The notes beneath the pieces are model-generated. The model was given only the letters and a program-made list of their open reading frames with translations. It did no database searches and had not been told where the DNA came from. Shown here in pieces: positions 31,520 to 40,804 of a DNA stretch of 43,748 nucleotides; the first letter of the stretch is position 1; the number at the start of each line of letters is the position of its first letter. Both the position numbers and the translations under genes were made by a program. The stretch comes from an uncultured Oscillospiraceae bacterium (GTDB taxonomy: Bacteria; Bacillota; Clostridia; Oscillospirales; Acutalibacteraceae). The stretch spans positions 1 to 43,748 of the forward strand of contig CAJKBW010000014.1 of assembly GCA_905198295.1 (NCBI GenBank), in the 5' to 3' direction.

Positions 31520-32776
31520 TTACTCTACCCTGCGGATCACGGCTCCGGCTCCCGCAAGACACGCCTCAATATTTTCGTAACCACGGTCAATATGCTGCAG
31601 ATCAGTAACCTCCGTCACACCGGAAGCGGCAAGCCCCGCGACAACCAGCGCGGCACCGCCCCGCAGATCGGTGCACATCACCTGTGCGCCCGACAACCGG
31701 GGGATCCCCTCTACCACTGCCATGCGGCCTTCGACCTTGATATGTGCGCCCATCCGAGTGAGCTCATCCACATGGCGGAACCGATTTTCAAAAATTGTCT
31801 CCACAAACACGCTTGTGCCCTGACCCACACAGGCCATCGCCATGATCGGCGCCTGTGCATCAGTAGGGAATCCTGGATATGGCATGGTTCGGACAGTCTG
31901 CAGCGCACGCAGCCGCTCAGGCGCCTCGATCCGCAGCTCCCGGCTGCGCACATCCAGCCGGCAGCCGGCCTCCTCAAACACCGGCAGCACCGCCGCTGCA
32001 TGCACCGGGCAAATCCCACGCAGCACCAGCCGGCCGCCGGTCACCGCGGCAGCGGCCATATAGGTGGCCAGCTCAATGCGGTCGGGGATCACACTGTGTC
32101 GGCAGCCATGCAGACGCTCGACCCCTTCGATGGTGATTGTACCGTCGCCCGCCCCCGCAATGCGCGCCCCACAGGCGTTCAGGTAATCACACAGATCACT
32201 GATCTCCGGCTCCCGGGCCGCATTGACGATTACGGTGGTGCCTTCGGCCGTCGCTGCGGCCAGCAGTATGTTTTCGGTTGCCCCCACACTCGGCATAGCT
32301 AACGTAATGGTCGTCCCTTTAAGACGGCCGGGCACCTTGCAGTTCAGCCGGCCGCCTTCCTCCTCAATCACCAGTCCCAGCTTGCGCAGCGCCGACAAGT
32401 GGAGGTCAATCGGCCGTGGACCGAGCTCGCATCCGCCGGGAAATGACATCTGCGCCGCACCGGCCCGCGCAGCGATGGCGCCGAGGAAGACAATGGAAGA
32501 GCGCATCTCCCGCATCAGGCTGTCCGGGACACTGCTGTGGTTCATGCCGGAGGGATCCACCCTCACACAGTTTTTTTCCTGTTCCACACGGCAGCCCAGA
32601 CAGCGCAGTATGGCCACCGAGGCCCGGACGTCCGACAGCGCGGGACAGTTGGTGATTTCGCTCGTTCCGTCGGCCAAAAGCGTGGCGGCCAGAATTGGCA
32701 GCGCACCGTTTTTGGCTCCGTGGATCACGATTTCGCCATCGAGTTTATGTAGTCCCTCGATCATCAGTTTCGCCAT
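31520..32776 (-). CDS. murA: UDP-N-acetylglucosamine 1-carboxyvinyltransferase MurA
   Basis: First committed step of peptidoglycan synthesis: transfers enolpyruvate from PEP to UDP-GlcNAc. It has 418 residues. IHGAKNGALPILAATLLADG carries the conserved Lys-Asn near the N-terminus. The fosfomycin-target Cys is C116 in SFPGGCELGPRPIDLHLSAL. The ATG at 32776 has AAGGGGTG upstream, which lies inside a possible leader hairpin. It is placed between murG and ftsQ. Whether a second murA copy exists elsewhere cannot be seen here. Confidence 0.96.
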   Translation of the reverse strand: MAKLMIEGLHKLDGEIVIHGAKNGALPILAATLLADGTSEITNCPALSDVRASVAILRCLGCRVEQEKNCVRVDPSGMNHSSVPDSLMREMRSSIVFLGAIAARAGAAQMSFPGGCELGPRPIDLHLSALRKLGLVIEEEGGRLNCKVPGRLKGTTITLAMPSVGATENILLAAATAEGTTVIVNAAREPEISDLCDYLNACGARIAGAGDGTITIEGVERLHGCRHSVIPDRIELATYMAAAAVTGGRLVLRGICPVHAAAVLPVFEEAGCRLDVRSRELRIEAPERLRALQTVRTMPYPGFPTDAQAPIMAMACVGQGTSVFVETIFENRFRHVDELTRMGAHIKVEGRMAVVEGIPRLSGAQVMCTDLRGGAALVVAGLAASGVTEVTDLQHIDRGYENIEACLAGAGAVIRRVE

Positions 32777-32782
32777 GTCACA

Positions 32783-32811
32783 CACCCCTTCATCGCGGGG
32801 TGATCCCCCGC
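32783..32811 (-). promoter_or_regulatory. murA leader with two mutually exclusive hairpins
   Basis: CACCCC (32802-32797) can pair with GGGGTG (32788-32783), which contains the murA RBS. Alternatively GCGGGG (32811-32806) pairs with CCCCGC (32800-32795). The two share 32797-32800, so only one can form. This would be a simple translational switch, but the stems are short and could be chance. Confidence 0.4.
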
Positions 32812-32928
32812 CGTATACAGACAGGGGCCGACACTTGCGCCCCCAATCCCTGCAAAACCATCCTATGCCGCAAGGCGGCGGGTGGTGAAAAAGGAGGGGA
32901 GCCAGCAGATAACCGGGGAACCATTCTT

Positions 32929-34053
32929 TTATTTTTTATTTTTCAGCGTCTCCAGAACCACCGCATAAATGCGGTCATCCGCATCCAGGATCGCGGCCTT
33001 CCGGGCATTTTCGCCCATCTCACGCCGCTTATCCGGAGAAAGCACAATCGTGCGTATCGCCTCCCACAGCCGGTCAACGGTGAGATCTTTCTCCTCGATG
33101 CAGACCGCCGCACCGCGTTTTGCGAGTGCCATCGCATTATGATACTGATGATTTTCCGCGACATTTGGAGACGGGATAAGTACCGAAGGTTTGCCGGCTG
33201 CGGGCAGTTCACTCAGCGTCATCGCCCCGCAGCGGCAGACCACCAGATCCGCGGCCGCCATACAGCGCGGCATGTCCTTTATATATTCTCGCACACTGAA
33301 CCCCTGTCCGTCAAGAGGCACACCTTTTTCCTGCAGCAGTTTGCTGTACGTCTCCCACCCGCTGCGGCCGGTCGCGTGGATATGCTGAACATCGCCCGCA
33401 TGAAAGCTCCGTTCCAGCACCTCAGCCATCGTCCGGTTGATGCGTTCCGCGCCAAGACTACCGCCGAAGGAAAGCACCAGTGGACGGGAATCCATCCCCA
33501 ACTCCCGCCGGGCCCGTTCGCGGTCATACTGCAGAAAATCCGGACGGATAGGATTTCCGGTAACCACCGCACGGCAGCCCTCCGGCAGGTGTTTTTTTGC
33601 CGCCTCATCGGCCAGCATAACGGCGGCTGCGGTTTTCGCGAGTATCTTCACCGTCATGCCGGGAAACGCATTCGACTCGTGCAGCAGCACCGGGACGCCC
33701 ATTTTGGCCGCCTTGCGCAGAATCGGCCCACTGACATAGCCGCCGGTACCGATGGCAATATCCGGCCGGAACTCCCGGATGATTTTGGTGCATGCCGAGC
33801 CGGCCGTCACCGCGTGAACCGCTGCCGAGACGTTGCGTCCCACATTTTTCAGCGAAATCCGGCGCTGGAATCCACGCACGTCCACTGTACGGATGGCATA
33901 CCCCGCCTCCGGAACCAGCCGTGTTTCCATCCGCCCCTTCGCACCGACAAACAGAAATTCCGCATCTGGCTGCTCCCGGCGGATTTTATCGGCGATTGCC
34001 AGAGCCGGATTGATATGTCCTGCGGTGCCGCCGCCTGTCATCAATACACGCAC
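32929..34053 (-). CDS. murG: UDP-GlcNAc transferase MurG
   Basis: Adds GlcNAc to lipid I to make lipid II at the inner face of the membrane, 374 residues. The N-terminal GTGGTAGHINPALAIADKI is the GT28 glycine loop. Second-domain blocks are LSFGGSLGAERINRTM and CRCGAMTLSELPAAGKPSVLIP, the donor-binding region. A GTG start at 34053 with GAAGGGGG 8 nt upstream fits the family start. The longer frame with MPRGMAAGLFHEDH runs into the preceding hairpin and is rejected. A terminator-like stem sits between ftsW and this gene. Confidence 0.95.
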   Translation of the reverse strand: MRVLMTGGGTAGHINPALAIADKIRREQPDAEFLFVGAKGRMETRLVPEAGYAIRTVDVRGFQRRISLKNVGRNVSAAVHAVTAGSACTKIIREFRPDIAIGTGGYVSGPILRKAAKMGVPVLLHESNAFPGMTVKILAKTAAAVMLADEAAKKHLPEGCRAVVTGNPIRPDFLQYDRERARRELGMDSRPLVLSFGGSLGAERINRTMAEVLERSFHAGDVQHIHATGRSGWETYSKLLQEKGVPLDGQGFSVREYIKDMPRCMAAADLVVCRCGAMTLSELPAAGKPSVLIPSPNVAENHQYHNAMALAKRGAAVCIEEKDLTVDRLWEAIRTIVLSPDKRREMGENARKAAILDADDRIYAVVLETLKNKK

Positions 34054-34097
34054 CGGCTGTACCCCCTTCAGTTTATATGTATGGTCCTCATGGAAAA

Positions 34098-34120
34098 GCC
34101 CCGCGGCCATGCCGCGGGGC
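34098..34120 (-). terminator. Terminator-like stem between ftsW and murG
   Basis: GCCCCGCGGC and GCCGCGGGGC arms (10 pairs) around ATG on the minus strand, followed by TTTTCC. It would reduce readthrough from ftsW into murG unless antiterminated. Confidence 0.6.
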
Positions 34121-34178
34121 ATCGCAATCGGTTTTGCAGACTATTTTCCCGCCCTCGGGAGATCCCGTGCCGGCCCCG

Positions 34179-35354
34179 CTACCCCTTCTCTGCCCGACTG
34201 TGCCGGGATATAGCCAGAACCACGCCCATCTGCGCGAGCAGCATAATCAGCGAGGTGCCGCCGTAGCTGAAAAACGGCAGGCTGATGCCGGTGTTCGGAA
34301 TGGTATTGCTTACCACCGCGATATTCAGGATAACCTGTACGCCAACCTGGGCAGTCAGCCCGATCGCCAGCAGCGAACCGAATTTATCCGGGGATTTCAT
34401 GCCGATTGTGATGCCGCGCCACACCAGCAGCGCAAACAGCAGGATCACAAGCACGGCGCCGATAAAACCCATTTCCTCGCAGACGACCGCGAAAATAAAG
34501 TCGTTGTGAGGCTCCGGGAGGAACAGGTGTTTCTGGCGGGAGTTGCCCAGCCCTTGTCCCATCAGGCCGCCGGAACCGATAGCATAGAGCGACTGGATGG
34601 TCTGCCATGCTTCATCCCGGTTGGTCGCGTAAGCCTCAAACGGATGCAGCCAGACGTTGATGCGGTCCTGTTCATAGCCGCGGAATACGACCATGTACAC
34701 CACCGCGCCGACGCCAAGCCCCATCGTACCCAGCAGATAACCAAGACGCGTGCCGCCGACATACATCATGATCAGGCCGATCGCCAGCAGCAGCATAGTG
34801 CCGGACAGATGCGGCTCAATCACCACGAGCCCGCAGGTAACGCCTAAAATCAGGATAAACGGCAGATATCCCCGCGTGAAGGTTTTCATCTTTTTATGGT
34901 TGAGTGATATCAGGTGCGCAAACAGGAGAATCAGCGCAAACTTGGCGATTTCGGACGGCTGGAACTGCAGTCCGGGCAGCCGGATCCACCGGCGCACATC
35001 CGAACCGGAGAACAGCACGACCACCAGAAGTACCCAGGAGATCACCATCGCCGGTATCGCGAAATAATGCAGGATGTGATAATCCACTGTGGAAATAATC
35101 AGCATTGCCGCCACGCCCAGCAATGCAAACATTACCTGCTTGCGGATGTAAAAGTAGCTGTCGCCGTCATTCCAGTAGTAGGAGTACGGATAGCTCGCGG
35201 AATACTGGCAGATCAGTCCAACCACCAGAATTACCAGAAGAATAATCAGGAAGGGCATATCGAAGCCGTTGGCAAGGGAAAAAATATGCCATTTTCTTTT
35301 TGGTTTGTCTGAAGCTGCGGAGGCCGAACGAGCGGCCAGCGGTGACGAGGCCAT
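34179..35354 (-). CDS. ftsW: FtsW/SpoVE-family peptidoglycan polymerase
   Basis: SEDS-family septal glycosyltransferase polymerising lipid II, 391 residues with about ten TM helices. Motifs are WIRLPGLQFQPSEIAKFALI (conserved SEDS block), GGTRLGYLLG, AIGSGGLMGQGLGNSRQKHLFLPEPHNDFIFAVVCEE (longer family block, split here by context) and the terminal SLPFFSYGGTSLIM. It works with the PBP encoded upstream. The paralogues FtsW, RodA and SpoVE are hard to separate. dcw location favours FtsW/SpoVE. murD is missing between mraY and this gene. Confidence 0.94.
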   Translation of the reverse strand: MASSPLAARSASAASDKPKRKWHIFSLANGFDMPFLIILLVILVVGLICQYSASYPYSYYWNDGDSYFYIRKQVMFALLGVAAMLIISTVDYHILHYFAIPAMVISWVLLVVVLFSGSDVRRWIRLPGLQFQPSEIAKFALILLFAHLISLNHKKMKTFTRGYLPFILILGVTCGLVVIEPHLSGTMLLLAIGLIMMYVGGTRLGYLLGTMGLGVGAVVYMVVFRGYEQDRINVWLHPFEAYATNRDEAWQTIQSLYAIGSGGLMGQGLGNSRQKHLFLPEPHNDFIFAVVCEEMGFIGAVLVILLFALLVWRGITIGMKSPDKFGSLLAIGLTAQVGVQVILNIAVVSNTIPNTGISLPFFSYGGTSLIMLLAQMGVVLAISRHSRAEKG

Positions 35355-35422
35355 ACGGCTTCCTCCTTTCCGTGGGAATGGGCGGTTGCCTGCTTTTTAC
35401 AGTATACGGCAAACCGGCTGAA

Positions 35423-36463
35423 TTATGCGTAAAAAACAAGCAGCAGTGCGCCGATACAGCCGATCAGAGTGATGAAGGAAAAGACCAGGACGATTTTGTT
35501 CTCGCTCCAGCCGGACATCTCAAAATGATGATGCAGCGGGCTCATTTTAAACAGCCGCTTGCCGTGGGTCAGCTTGAAATAGGTCACCTGCAGGATCACC
35601 GAGAGGGTTTCGATAATGTAAATAATGCCTGCCGGCAGCAGCAAAAGCGGCCGGCCGATGCCGAAAGCCAGCGCACAGAGCATGCCGCCGATCATCAGCG
35701 AACCGGTATCGCCCATAAACACCTTGGCAGGATGCAGATTCCACACCAGGAAGCCCGCAAGCGCGCCGGCGAATGCCGCCGATGCGAGGCTCATGCCGAA
35801 ATAGCCGGTAATACCCGCCGCGACAAGGAAAAACAGCGTCACCACAAAGCTGACGGTTCCGCACAGGCCGTCAATGCCGTCGGTCAGGTTGACCGCATTA
35901 GTGGCACTGACCACCACAAGCATACAGAAAGGGATAAACCACAGCCCGAAATCCACCTCACCGAGTCCCGGGATATATACCCCTGTACCGCCGGCCATAT
36001 ACAGCGACAAGGCGTATGCGAGCGCCACCACCAACTGCAAAAACAGCTTCTGTTTCTCGGTCAGCCCAAGATTGCGCTTCTTGACCACCTTGATGTAATC
36101 GTCGAGAAAACCGATCATCCCGCAGAACAGTGCCAGCAGAATACCGGTAATCAGCCGGGTAGTCGTCAGGGTATTGACAATATTTCCCTCGGCTCCCCCG
36201 CGAAAAATTTTGACCGGCAGGAACAGCTCACAGACAAGGATCGCCGCAACCAGCGCGATAACCATGCCCAGCGCGAACATGATGCCGCCCATCGTGGGGG
36301 TTCCCTGCTTGTTTTTATGCCAGGCAGGGCCGATATCCCGGATGGTCTGGCCGAATTTAAGCCTGTGGAGCGCCGGCACCAGCCAGCGTCCTAATACCGC
36401 CGTAAGCAGAAACGACGCAAATGCCGTCAGCGACACAACGGTGATGGTGGTCATGGTATTCAT
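35423..36463 (-). CDS. mraY: Phospho-MurNAc-pentapeptide transferase MraY
   Basis: Makes lipid I from UDP-MurNAc-pentapeptide and undecaprenyl phosphate, 346 residues, about ten TM helices. Signatures are GPAWHKNKQGTPTMGGIMF, FLDDYIKVVKKRNLGL with the catalytic Asp pair, ATNAVNLTDGIDGLCG and MGDTGSLMIGGML. FKMSPLHHHFEMSGW near the end carries the HHH motif. The start ATG at 36463 has GAGGGCGG about 9 nt upstream. A second ATG lies three codons on. The 142 nt upstream of it, where murF usually lies, hold no gene. Confidence 0.96.
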   Translation of the reverse strand: MNTMTTITVVSLTAFASFLLTAVLGRWLVPALHRLKFGQTIRDIGPAWHKNKQGTPTMGGIMFALGMVIALVAAILVCELFLPVKIFRGGAEGNIVNTLTTTRLITGILLALFCGMIGFLDDYIKVVKKRNLGLTEKQKLFLQLVVALAYALSLYMAGGTGVYIPGLGEVDFGLWFIPFCMLVVVSATNAVNLTDGIDGLCGTVSFVVTLFFLVAAGITGYFGMSLASAAFAGALAGFLVWNLHPAKVFMGDTGSLMIGGMLCALAFGIGRPLLLLPAGIIYIIETLSVILQVTYFKLTHGKRLFKMSPLHHHFEMSGWSENKIVLVFSFITLIGCIGALLLVFYA

Positions 36464-36605
36464 GTTCCTGTTCCGCCCTCTCTGAAGGAAAACTTGCCCG
36501 CGCACCTGACGCGCCGTTCACTGCGGCGTCTCCTGTGCCCGCTGTTTAACTGCTTGTGCCGTGGCACGCTGCATGCAGGGATTATCTGCCTGCCGGCGCC
36601 GCCTT

Positions 36606-38042
36606 TTACGCCTCAGTCTGCCTGAGCGCATCGACTACAACTTCCCGTTCGTCCAAATGGATCACACCGCTTTGCAGCACCTGATAGGTCTCATGCCCTT
36701 TGCCCGCCAGCAGTACGATATCCCCCGGCTGTGCGTGGGCGATGGCCCAGTGAATGGCCTCCACCCGATTCTCCACCACCACATGCGGGGTGCCGTCCTC
36801 CGGAACGCCCTTCAGGATATCCGCAATGATCGCGCCCGGCTCTTCGGTGCGCGGGTTATCCGAAGTAATCACCAGAAAATCGGACAATTCAGCCGCAATC
36901 GCGCCCATCTTCGGCCGTTTGCCTCGATCACGGTCGCCGCCGCAGCCGAACACGGTTACGAGCCGTCCCTGCTTGCATTCCCGCAGCGTACGGCAGATAT
37001 TTTCTAAGCCGTCCGGCGTATGGGCATAGTCGATCACTACGGTAAAATCCCGTCCGGTCGGCACGATTTCCGCCCGTCCCTTTACGCCTCCGGCCGTGCA
37101 CAGCGCATCGGTGACCGTTTCAAACGGCACCCCCAGACACAGCGCCGCCGATGCGGCGGCCAATGCATTATAAACCGAAAAAGCACCCGGCGTATTCAGC
37201 CGCACCCGCCGTATCAGACCGGTTGCCACCAGTTCAAAATCCACTCCGTCCGGCCGCTGCCGGATGTTGCGTGCGGTGTAGTCCGCCGTATCGTTGCCGA
37301 CCGAAAACCCAGTGATCGGGCAGGTCAGCCCTTCGCAAAGTTTTTTGGTCCACGGGTCGTCGATATTCACCACAGCGTTGTCACACTGCCGGAACAGCCG
37401 CTTCTTCGCCGCCAGATAGTTTTCCATCGTCTTATGGTAATCCAGATGATCCTGTGTCAGATTCGTGAACACCGCTGCATCATACCGGCAGCCCTCCACA
37501 CGATCCTGATCGAGCGCATGGGAGGATACCTCCATCACCGCGTAGGTGCAGCCTTCCGCCGCCATCAGCGCCATCATGCTCTGCAGATCATAGGGATCGG
37601 GCGTGGTGTGCCCGGCCGGCAGCACGCGCTCCCCGATCATGTTCTGAATCGTCCCGATCAGCCCGACCTTGTGACCAGCGGCCTCCAGAATGGATTTGAG
37701 CAGGTACGAGGTAGTTGTCTTGCCATTGGTGCCAGTGATGCCCACAAGATGCAGCCGCCGGGCGGGATTGCCAAACCAGTTTGCACACATGTGTGCCCAG
37801 GCTACGCGGGTGGACGGCACCAGCAGCTGGCCGTCCAGTCCGAGATCCCTTTCGCAGACAATCGCCGCAGCACCGGCCTTTTTTGCCTGTTCGGCAAACT
37901 GATGGCCGTCCACCGCCGTACCGCTGATGCAGACAAACACCCAACCGGGTTCCACACGGCGGGAATCGCAGGTGATCCCTTTCACCTCGACATCCGCCGG
38001 CGTTATGCCGCAGCCTTCCATAAGCTGTGTCAGCTTCATCAT
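36606..38042 (-). CDS. murE: UDP-MurNAc-tripeptide synthetase MurE (meso-DAP type)
   Basis: Adds the third residue of the peptidoglycan stem peptide in the cytosol, 478 residues. The N-terminal Mur domain contains GITCDSRRVEPGWVFVCISG. The ATP site is GITGTNGKTTTSYLLKSILE. The central domain has HTTPDPYDLQ and EVSSHALDQDRVEG. The C-terminal DNPRTEEP is the meso-diaminopimelate specificity motif, so the peptidoglycan is DAP-type. MM at the start leaves two adjacent ATGs, with a weak RBS. It is followed by a murF-less gap and mraY. Confidence 0.95.
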   Translation of the reverse strand: MMKLTQLMEGCGITPADVEVKGITCDSRRVEPGWVFVCISGTAVDGHQFAEQAKKAGAAAIVCERDLGLDGQLLVPSTRVAWAHMCANWFGNPARRLHLVGITGTNGKTTTSYLLKSILEAAGHKVGLIGTIQNMIGERVLPAGHTTPDPYDLQSMMALMAAEGCTYAVMEVSSHALDQDRVEGCRYDAAVFTNLTQDHLDYHKTMENYLAAKKRLFRQCDNAVVNIDDPWTKKLCEGLTCPITGFSVGNDTADYTARNIRQRPDGVDFELVATGLIRRVRLNTPGAFSVYNALAAASAALCLGVPFETVTDALCTAGGVKGRAEIVPTGRDFTVVIDYAHTPDGLENICRTLRECKQGRLVTVFGCGGDRDRGKRPKMGAIAAELSDFLVITSDNPRTEEPGAIIADILKGVPEDGTPHVVVENRVEAIHWAIAHAQPGDIVLLAGKGHETYQVLQSGVIHLDEREVVVDALRQTEA

Positions 38043-38082
38043 ACTCTTGTCTCATTCCTTTCTTGCCGGGGACAGGAAAACG

Positions 38083-40377
38083 CTATTCGCCGCCGATATG
38101 GTCATCCACCACTTCGTAGACAAAATCCACCGTTATGACGGTACCCTTCGGCACCTGTGCACCGTATTCCACGCTCTGGGTGGTGGCTGTCGCCTCGCCG
38201 GTTGACAGGCCGATGCCGGCCAGCTGGATATTCAGCCCGGCATTTGCCGCCGCCGCGTTCGCCTGTGACACGGTCATCCCTTTGAAATTCGGCACCGGTA
38301 CGGTCTTGGCCGTACTGGCCTCATCGGTATACAACACCACCGTGCCGCCCTTCGGAATCTCTTTGCCGGCCTCCGGCACCTGCTTGATAACGGTGGTGCC
38401 GGTGCCGACCACGACAGCCTTCAGCTCGCTGTTGTTGATCATATTTTCCGCAGCGGCAACCTCTTTGTCCACCACCTTCGGGGTCGTGCGGCTGAGGTTG
38501 GCCTGTTCCTTTTCGGTGTATTTCGGCTCCACACCGAGATATGGCAGGGTATCCGCCAGAATTTTCTGCGCAACCGGCGCGGAAATGGTGCCGCCGAAAC
38601 GCACCGAAACCTGCGGCTCATCGAGCAGCACCAGTATCGCCACTTTCGGATCGTCCGAGGGCGCGAAGCCGCCGAACGAGGCAACAACATCGCTAATACC
38701 AGTTTGGTTGTACTTATCTGTCTTATCCGATGTACCGGTTTTGCCCGCCACGCGGTAGCCGGGCACATAGGCATTCTTGGAACCGCCGCCCTCATTGACC
38801 GCATCGGAAAGCAGGGCGCAGATCCGGTCGGAGGTATCCTCCGAAATCACCTGCCGTTTAACGGTCGGCGTGATGTTTTCTTTGACGTTGCCCTCAGAAT
38901 CAATGATCTGACGCACCACATACGGCTGCATCAGCTTGCCGCCGTTGGCCACCGCCGACAGCGCCGTGATCATCTGGATAGGGGTAATCTTGAAGGTCTG
39001 CCCGATGGAGCACGCGGCAATTTCAACCGGGCCGAGACCATTGACGCCGCTTTCCGGGTGATAGAGCGCCGAAGTGATCGGGGATTCGCTGAGCATGTCG
39101 ATCCCGGTCTTTTCGGTAAAGCCGAATGCGGTGTAATACTTGAAAAACAGGTGCGCTCCAACGCGGGTGCCGATGGTCATAAATGCGGGATTGCAGGAAT
39201 GCGAAATCGCTTCGTACAGCGTCTGATGGCCGTGATTTCGAGGATACACGTGACATTTCATTAAGCTGCCGCCCTGCGGAATAAAACCGCCGGTGCAGTC
39301 GAATGTGCTGCTTTCGTCAACCAGCCCCTCTTCCATCGCCATGGAAGCGGTAAACACCTTGAAAACCGAGCCCGGTTCATAGTAATCGGCAATCGGTTTG
39401 TTGACCCACTGCTTCTGGCGTTCCTCCAAGAGCTTTGCGGACTGCTCATCGCCCGACAACTCGGCAATGGCGGCCGCGATAGTTGGATCCGCAATTTCAA
39501 ACGGCTGATTGGGATCAAAATCCCCCTTGGTAGCCATAGCCAGGATCGCGCCGGTATCCACATCCATCACAATAGCTGCGCCGCGGTTGGTGCAGCCGTT
39601 TTCCTTGACCGCCACCTCGAGGTATTTTTCAGCATAGGACTGGATGGTGGCGTCAATGGTCAGTACCAGGCTGTCGCCATCCTCCGCATCGACAGTATTT
39701 TCATACTTCATGGTTGTGGGCATTTCGCCGCCCCAGCCGTTTTTCGCCGTAACAATGCGGCCCGGCTTGCCGCCGAGTACGTCTTCATATTTTGCCTCAA
39801 GACCATACAATCCATACCCGTCGGTGCCGGTAAATCCGAGCACCGGCGCGGCAAGCGAACCGTAATGATAATACCGCTTATAGTCCTGAATAATCCGGAT
39901 GATGCCGGAAAAACCGTTTTCGGTAATCCAATCAGATACCTCCAGCATCACCGAACGCTCGATTTTTGACTTGATTACTTCATACTGCGAATAGGTCTTC
40001 CCGGTACGCTCATACAGCTTTTCCCGATCCACACCGAGCAGCTCGGAAAGGCCATCGGCAATGGTGGTGCGCGCCGCCTCATCCGGTATATCGCTGGGCG
40101 ACATGATCACCGTCCAGACGTCGCTGGATTCCACCAGCTTTTTCATATTCGTATCGTAAATTGCCCCGCGCTTAGCGGAGATGATACTGTCGCTCATCTG
40201 CTGGGAAACCGCTCGCTTCTGCCACTCGTCGGTTTCCACAATCTGCAGCACCGCCAGCTTGCCGATCAGGGTCGAGAAGCAGACGCCCACCAGAATCACC
40301 AGTACGACGACCGAACGCCGCCACATCTGGCGGGTGGGGGATTTGGTGGTCACTTCAGTTTTGGTTTTTTTTGCCAT
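38083..40377 (-). CDS. PASTA-containing penicillin-binding protein (SpoVD/FtsI type)
   Basis: Class B transpeptidase of 764 residues that cross-links septal or spore-cortex peptidoglycan, paired with FtsW/SpoVE. One N-terminal TM helix lies at about 17-42, then the dimerisation domain. The transpeptidase domain has SxxK in YEPGSVFKVFTASMA, SxN in SHSCNPAF and KTG in VAGKTGTSDKT. Two C-terminal PASTA domains cover about the last 130 residues and contain KQVPEAGKEIPKGGTVVLYT and VEYGAQVPKGTVITVDFVYE. B. subtilis SpoVD carries a single PASTA domain, so two is unusual among SpoVD homologues. It could be the vegetative FtsI instead. A 427-nt leader precedes it. Confidence 0.93.
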   Translation of the reverse strand: MAKKTKTEVTTKSPTRQMWRRSVVVLVILVGVCFSTLIGKLAVLQIVETDEWQKRAVSQQMSDSIISAKRGAIYDTNMKKLVESSDVWTVIMSPSDIPDEAARTTIADGLSELLGVDREKLYERTGKTYSQYEVIKSKIERSVMLEVSDWITENGFSGIIRIIQDYKRYYHYGSLAAPVLGFTGTDGYGLYGLEAKYEDVLGGKPGRIVTAKNGWGGEMPTTMKYENTVDAEDGDSLVLTIDATIQSYAEKYLEVAVKENGCTNRGAAIVMDVDTGAILAMATKGDFDPNQPFEIADPTIAAAIAELSGDEQSAKLLEERQKQWVNKPIADYYEPGSVFKVFTASMAMEEGLVDESSTFDCTGGFIPQGGSLMKCHVYPRNHGHQTLYEAISHSCNPAFMTIGTRVGAHLFFKYYTAFGFTEKTGIDMLSESPITSALYHPESGVNGLGPVEIAACSIGQTFKITPIQMITALSAVANGGKLMQPYVVRQIIDSEGNVKENITPTVKRQVISEDTSDRICALLSDAVNEGGGSKNAYVPGYRVAGKTGTSDKTDKYNQTGISDVVASFGGFAPSDDPKVAILVLLDEPQVSVRFGGTISAPVAQKILADTLPYLGVEPKYTEKEQANLSRTTPKVVDKEVAAAENMINNSELKAVVVGTGTTVIKQVPEAGKEIPKGGTVVLYTDEASTAKTVPVPNFKGMTVSQANAAAANAGLNIQLAGIGLSTGEATATTQSVEYGAQVPKGTVITVDFVYEVVDDHIGGE

Positions 40378-40485
40378 GACTTACCATACCTTTCCTGCAG
40401 AACACGGGAAGCCGGAGGCTGCCGCCTGCCCTTCCGTCCTGCGAAATCATCCGTTCCTCTCCACACACTGCCGCGGGAAGCAAAA

Positions 40486-40535
40486 GGCCCATCCGCGGCG
40501 GAGCGCCGCACCGCCCGCCAGATTACGGATAGGCC
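40486..40535 (-). terminator. Terminator-like stem in the PBP leader
   Basis: GGCCTATCCG (40535-40526) pairs with CGGATGGGCC (40495-40486), with an inner hairpin CGGCG/CGCCG, and is followed by TTTTGC on the minus strand. It would attenuate transcription from ftsL into the PBP. Confidence 0.5.
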
Positions 40536-40708
40536 CTGTCGCCAGGCGGCTGCATACAGCACGCCCTTCAGGGAAAGCCCCTCGCCGCATCACGATGCAT
40601 AAGACCTGTGCACCGGAGTACGGAGAATCGGGCTGCATCCCCGTGCTCATCTTAACAAAAGGAGAGTCAAGACGTTTTCATCCCAACTCTCAGCATCAAC
40701 CGTCACGA

Positions 40709-40726
40709 TCAAACGTGATTCGACAT
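40709..40726 (-). CDS. Five-codon upstream ORF in the PBP leader
   Basis: Reads M-S-N-H-V-stop with AGGAGG 8 nt upstream, the best RBS in this leader. The ATG lies within the stem AGATATGT. It may be a leader peptide. Translation is inferred only from the RBS. Confidence 0.35.
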   Translation of the reverse strand: MSNHV

Positions 40727-40804
40727 ATCTTTTGCCTCCTGCCGGCCGCCGCTGCGGTTCCCACAAGAGATATGTATGGCCGCGTCCGCTCTCCTATGCC
40801 CGGT

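Larger units (their letters stand above)
40378..40804 (-). promoter_or_regulatory. Long structured leader between ftsL and the PBP gene
   Basis: 427 nt without a supported gene. It contains an 8-bp stem ACATATCT/AGATATGT (40775-40768 with 40730-40723) around an RBS, a five-codon ORF (40726-40709), hairpins TCACG/CGTGA and GAGAGT/ACTCTC followed by CTTTTGTT, and the terminator-like stem at 40535-40486. Together it looks like a regulated leader, but no known riboswitch was recognised. Confidence 0.45.

Noticed and set aside
40447..40650. 67-codon minus-strand ORF in the PBP leader
   Set aside because: No RBS before the ATG and it spans the strong hairpin at 40486-40535. Cys/Arg-rich random-like composition.
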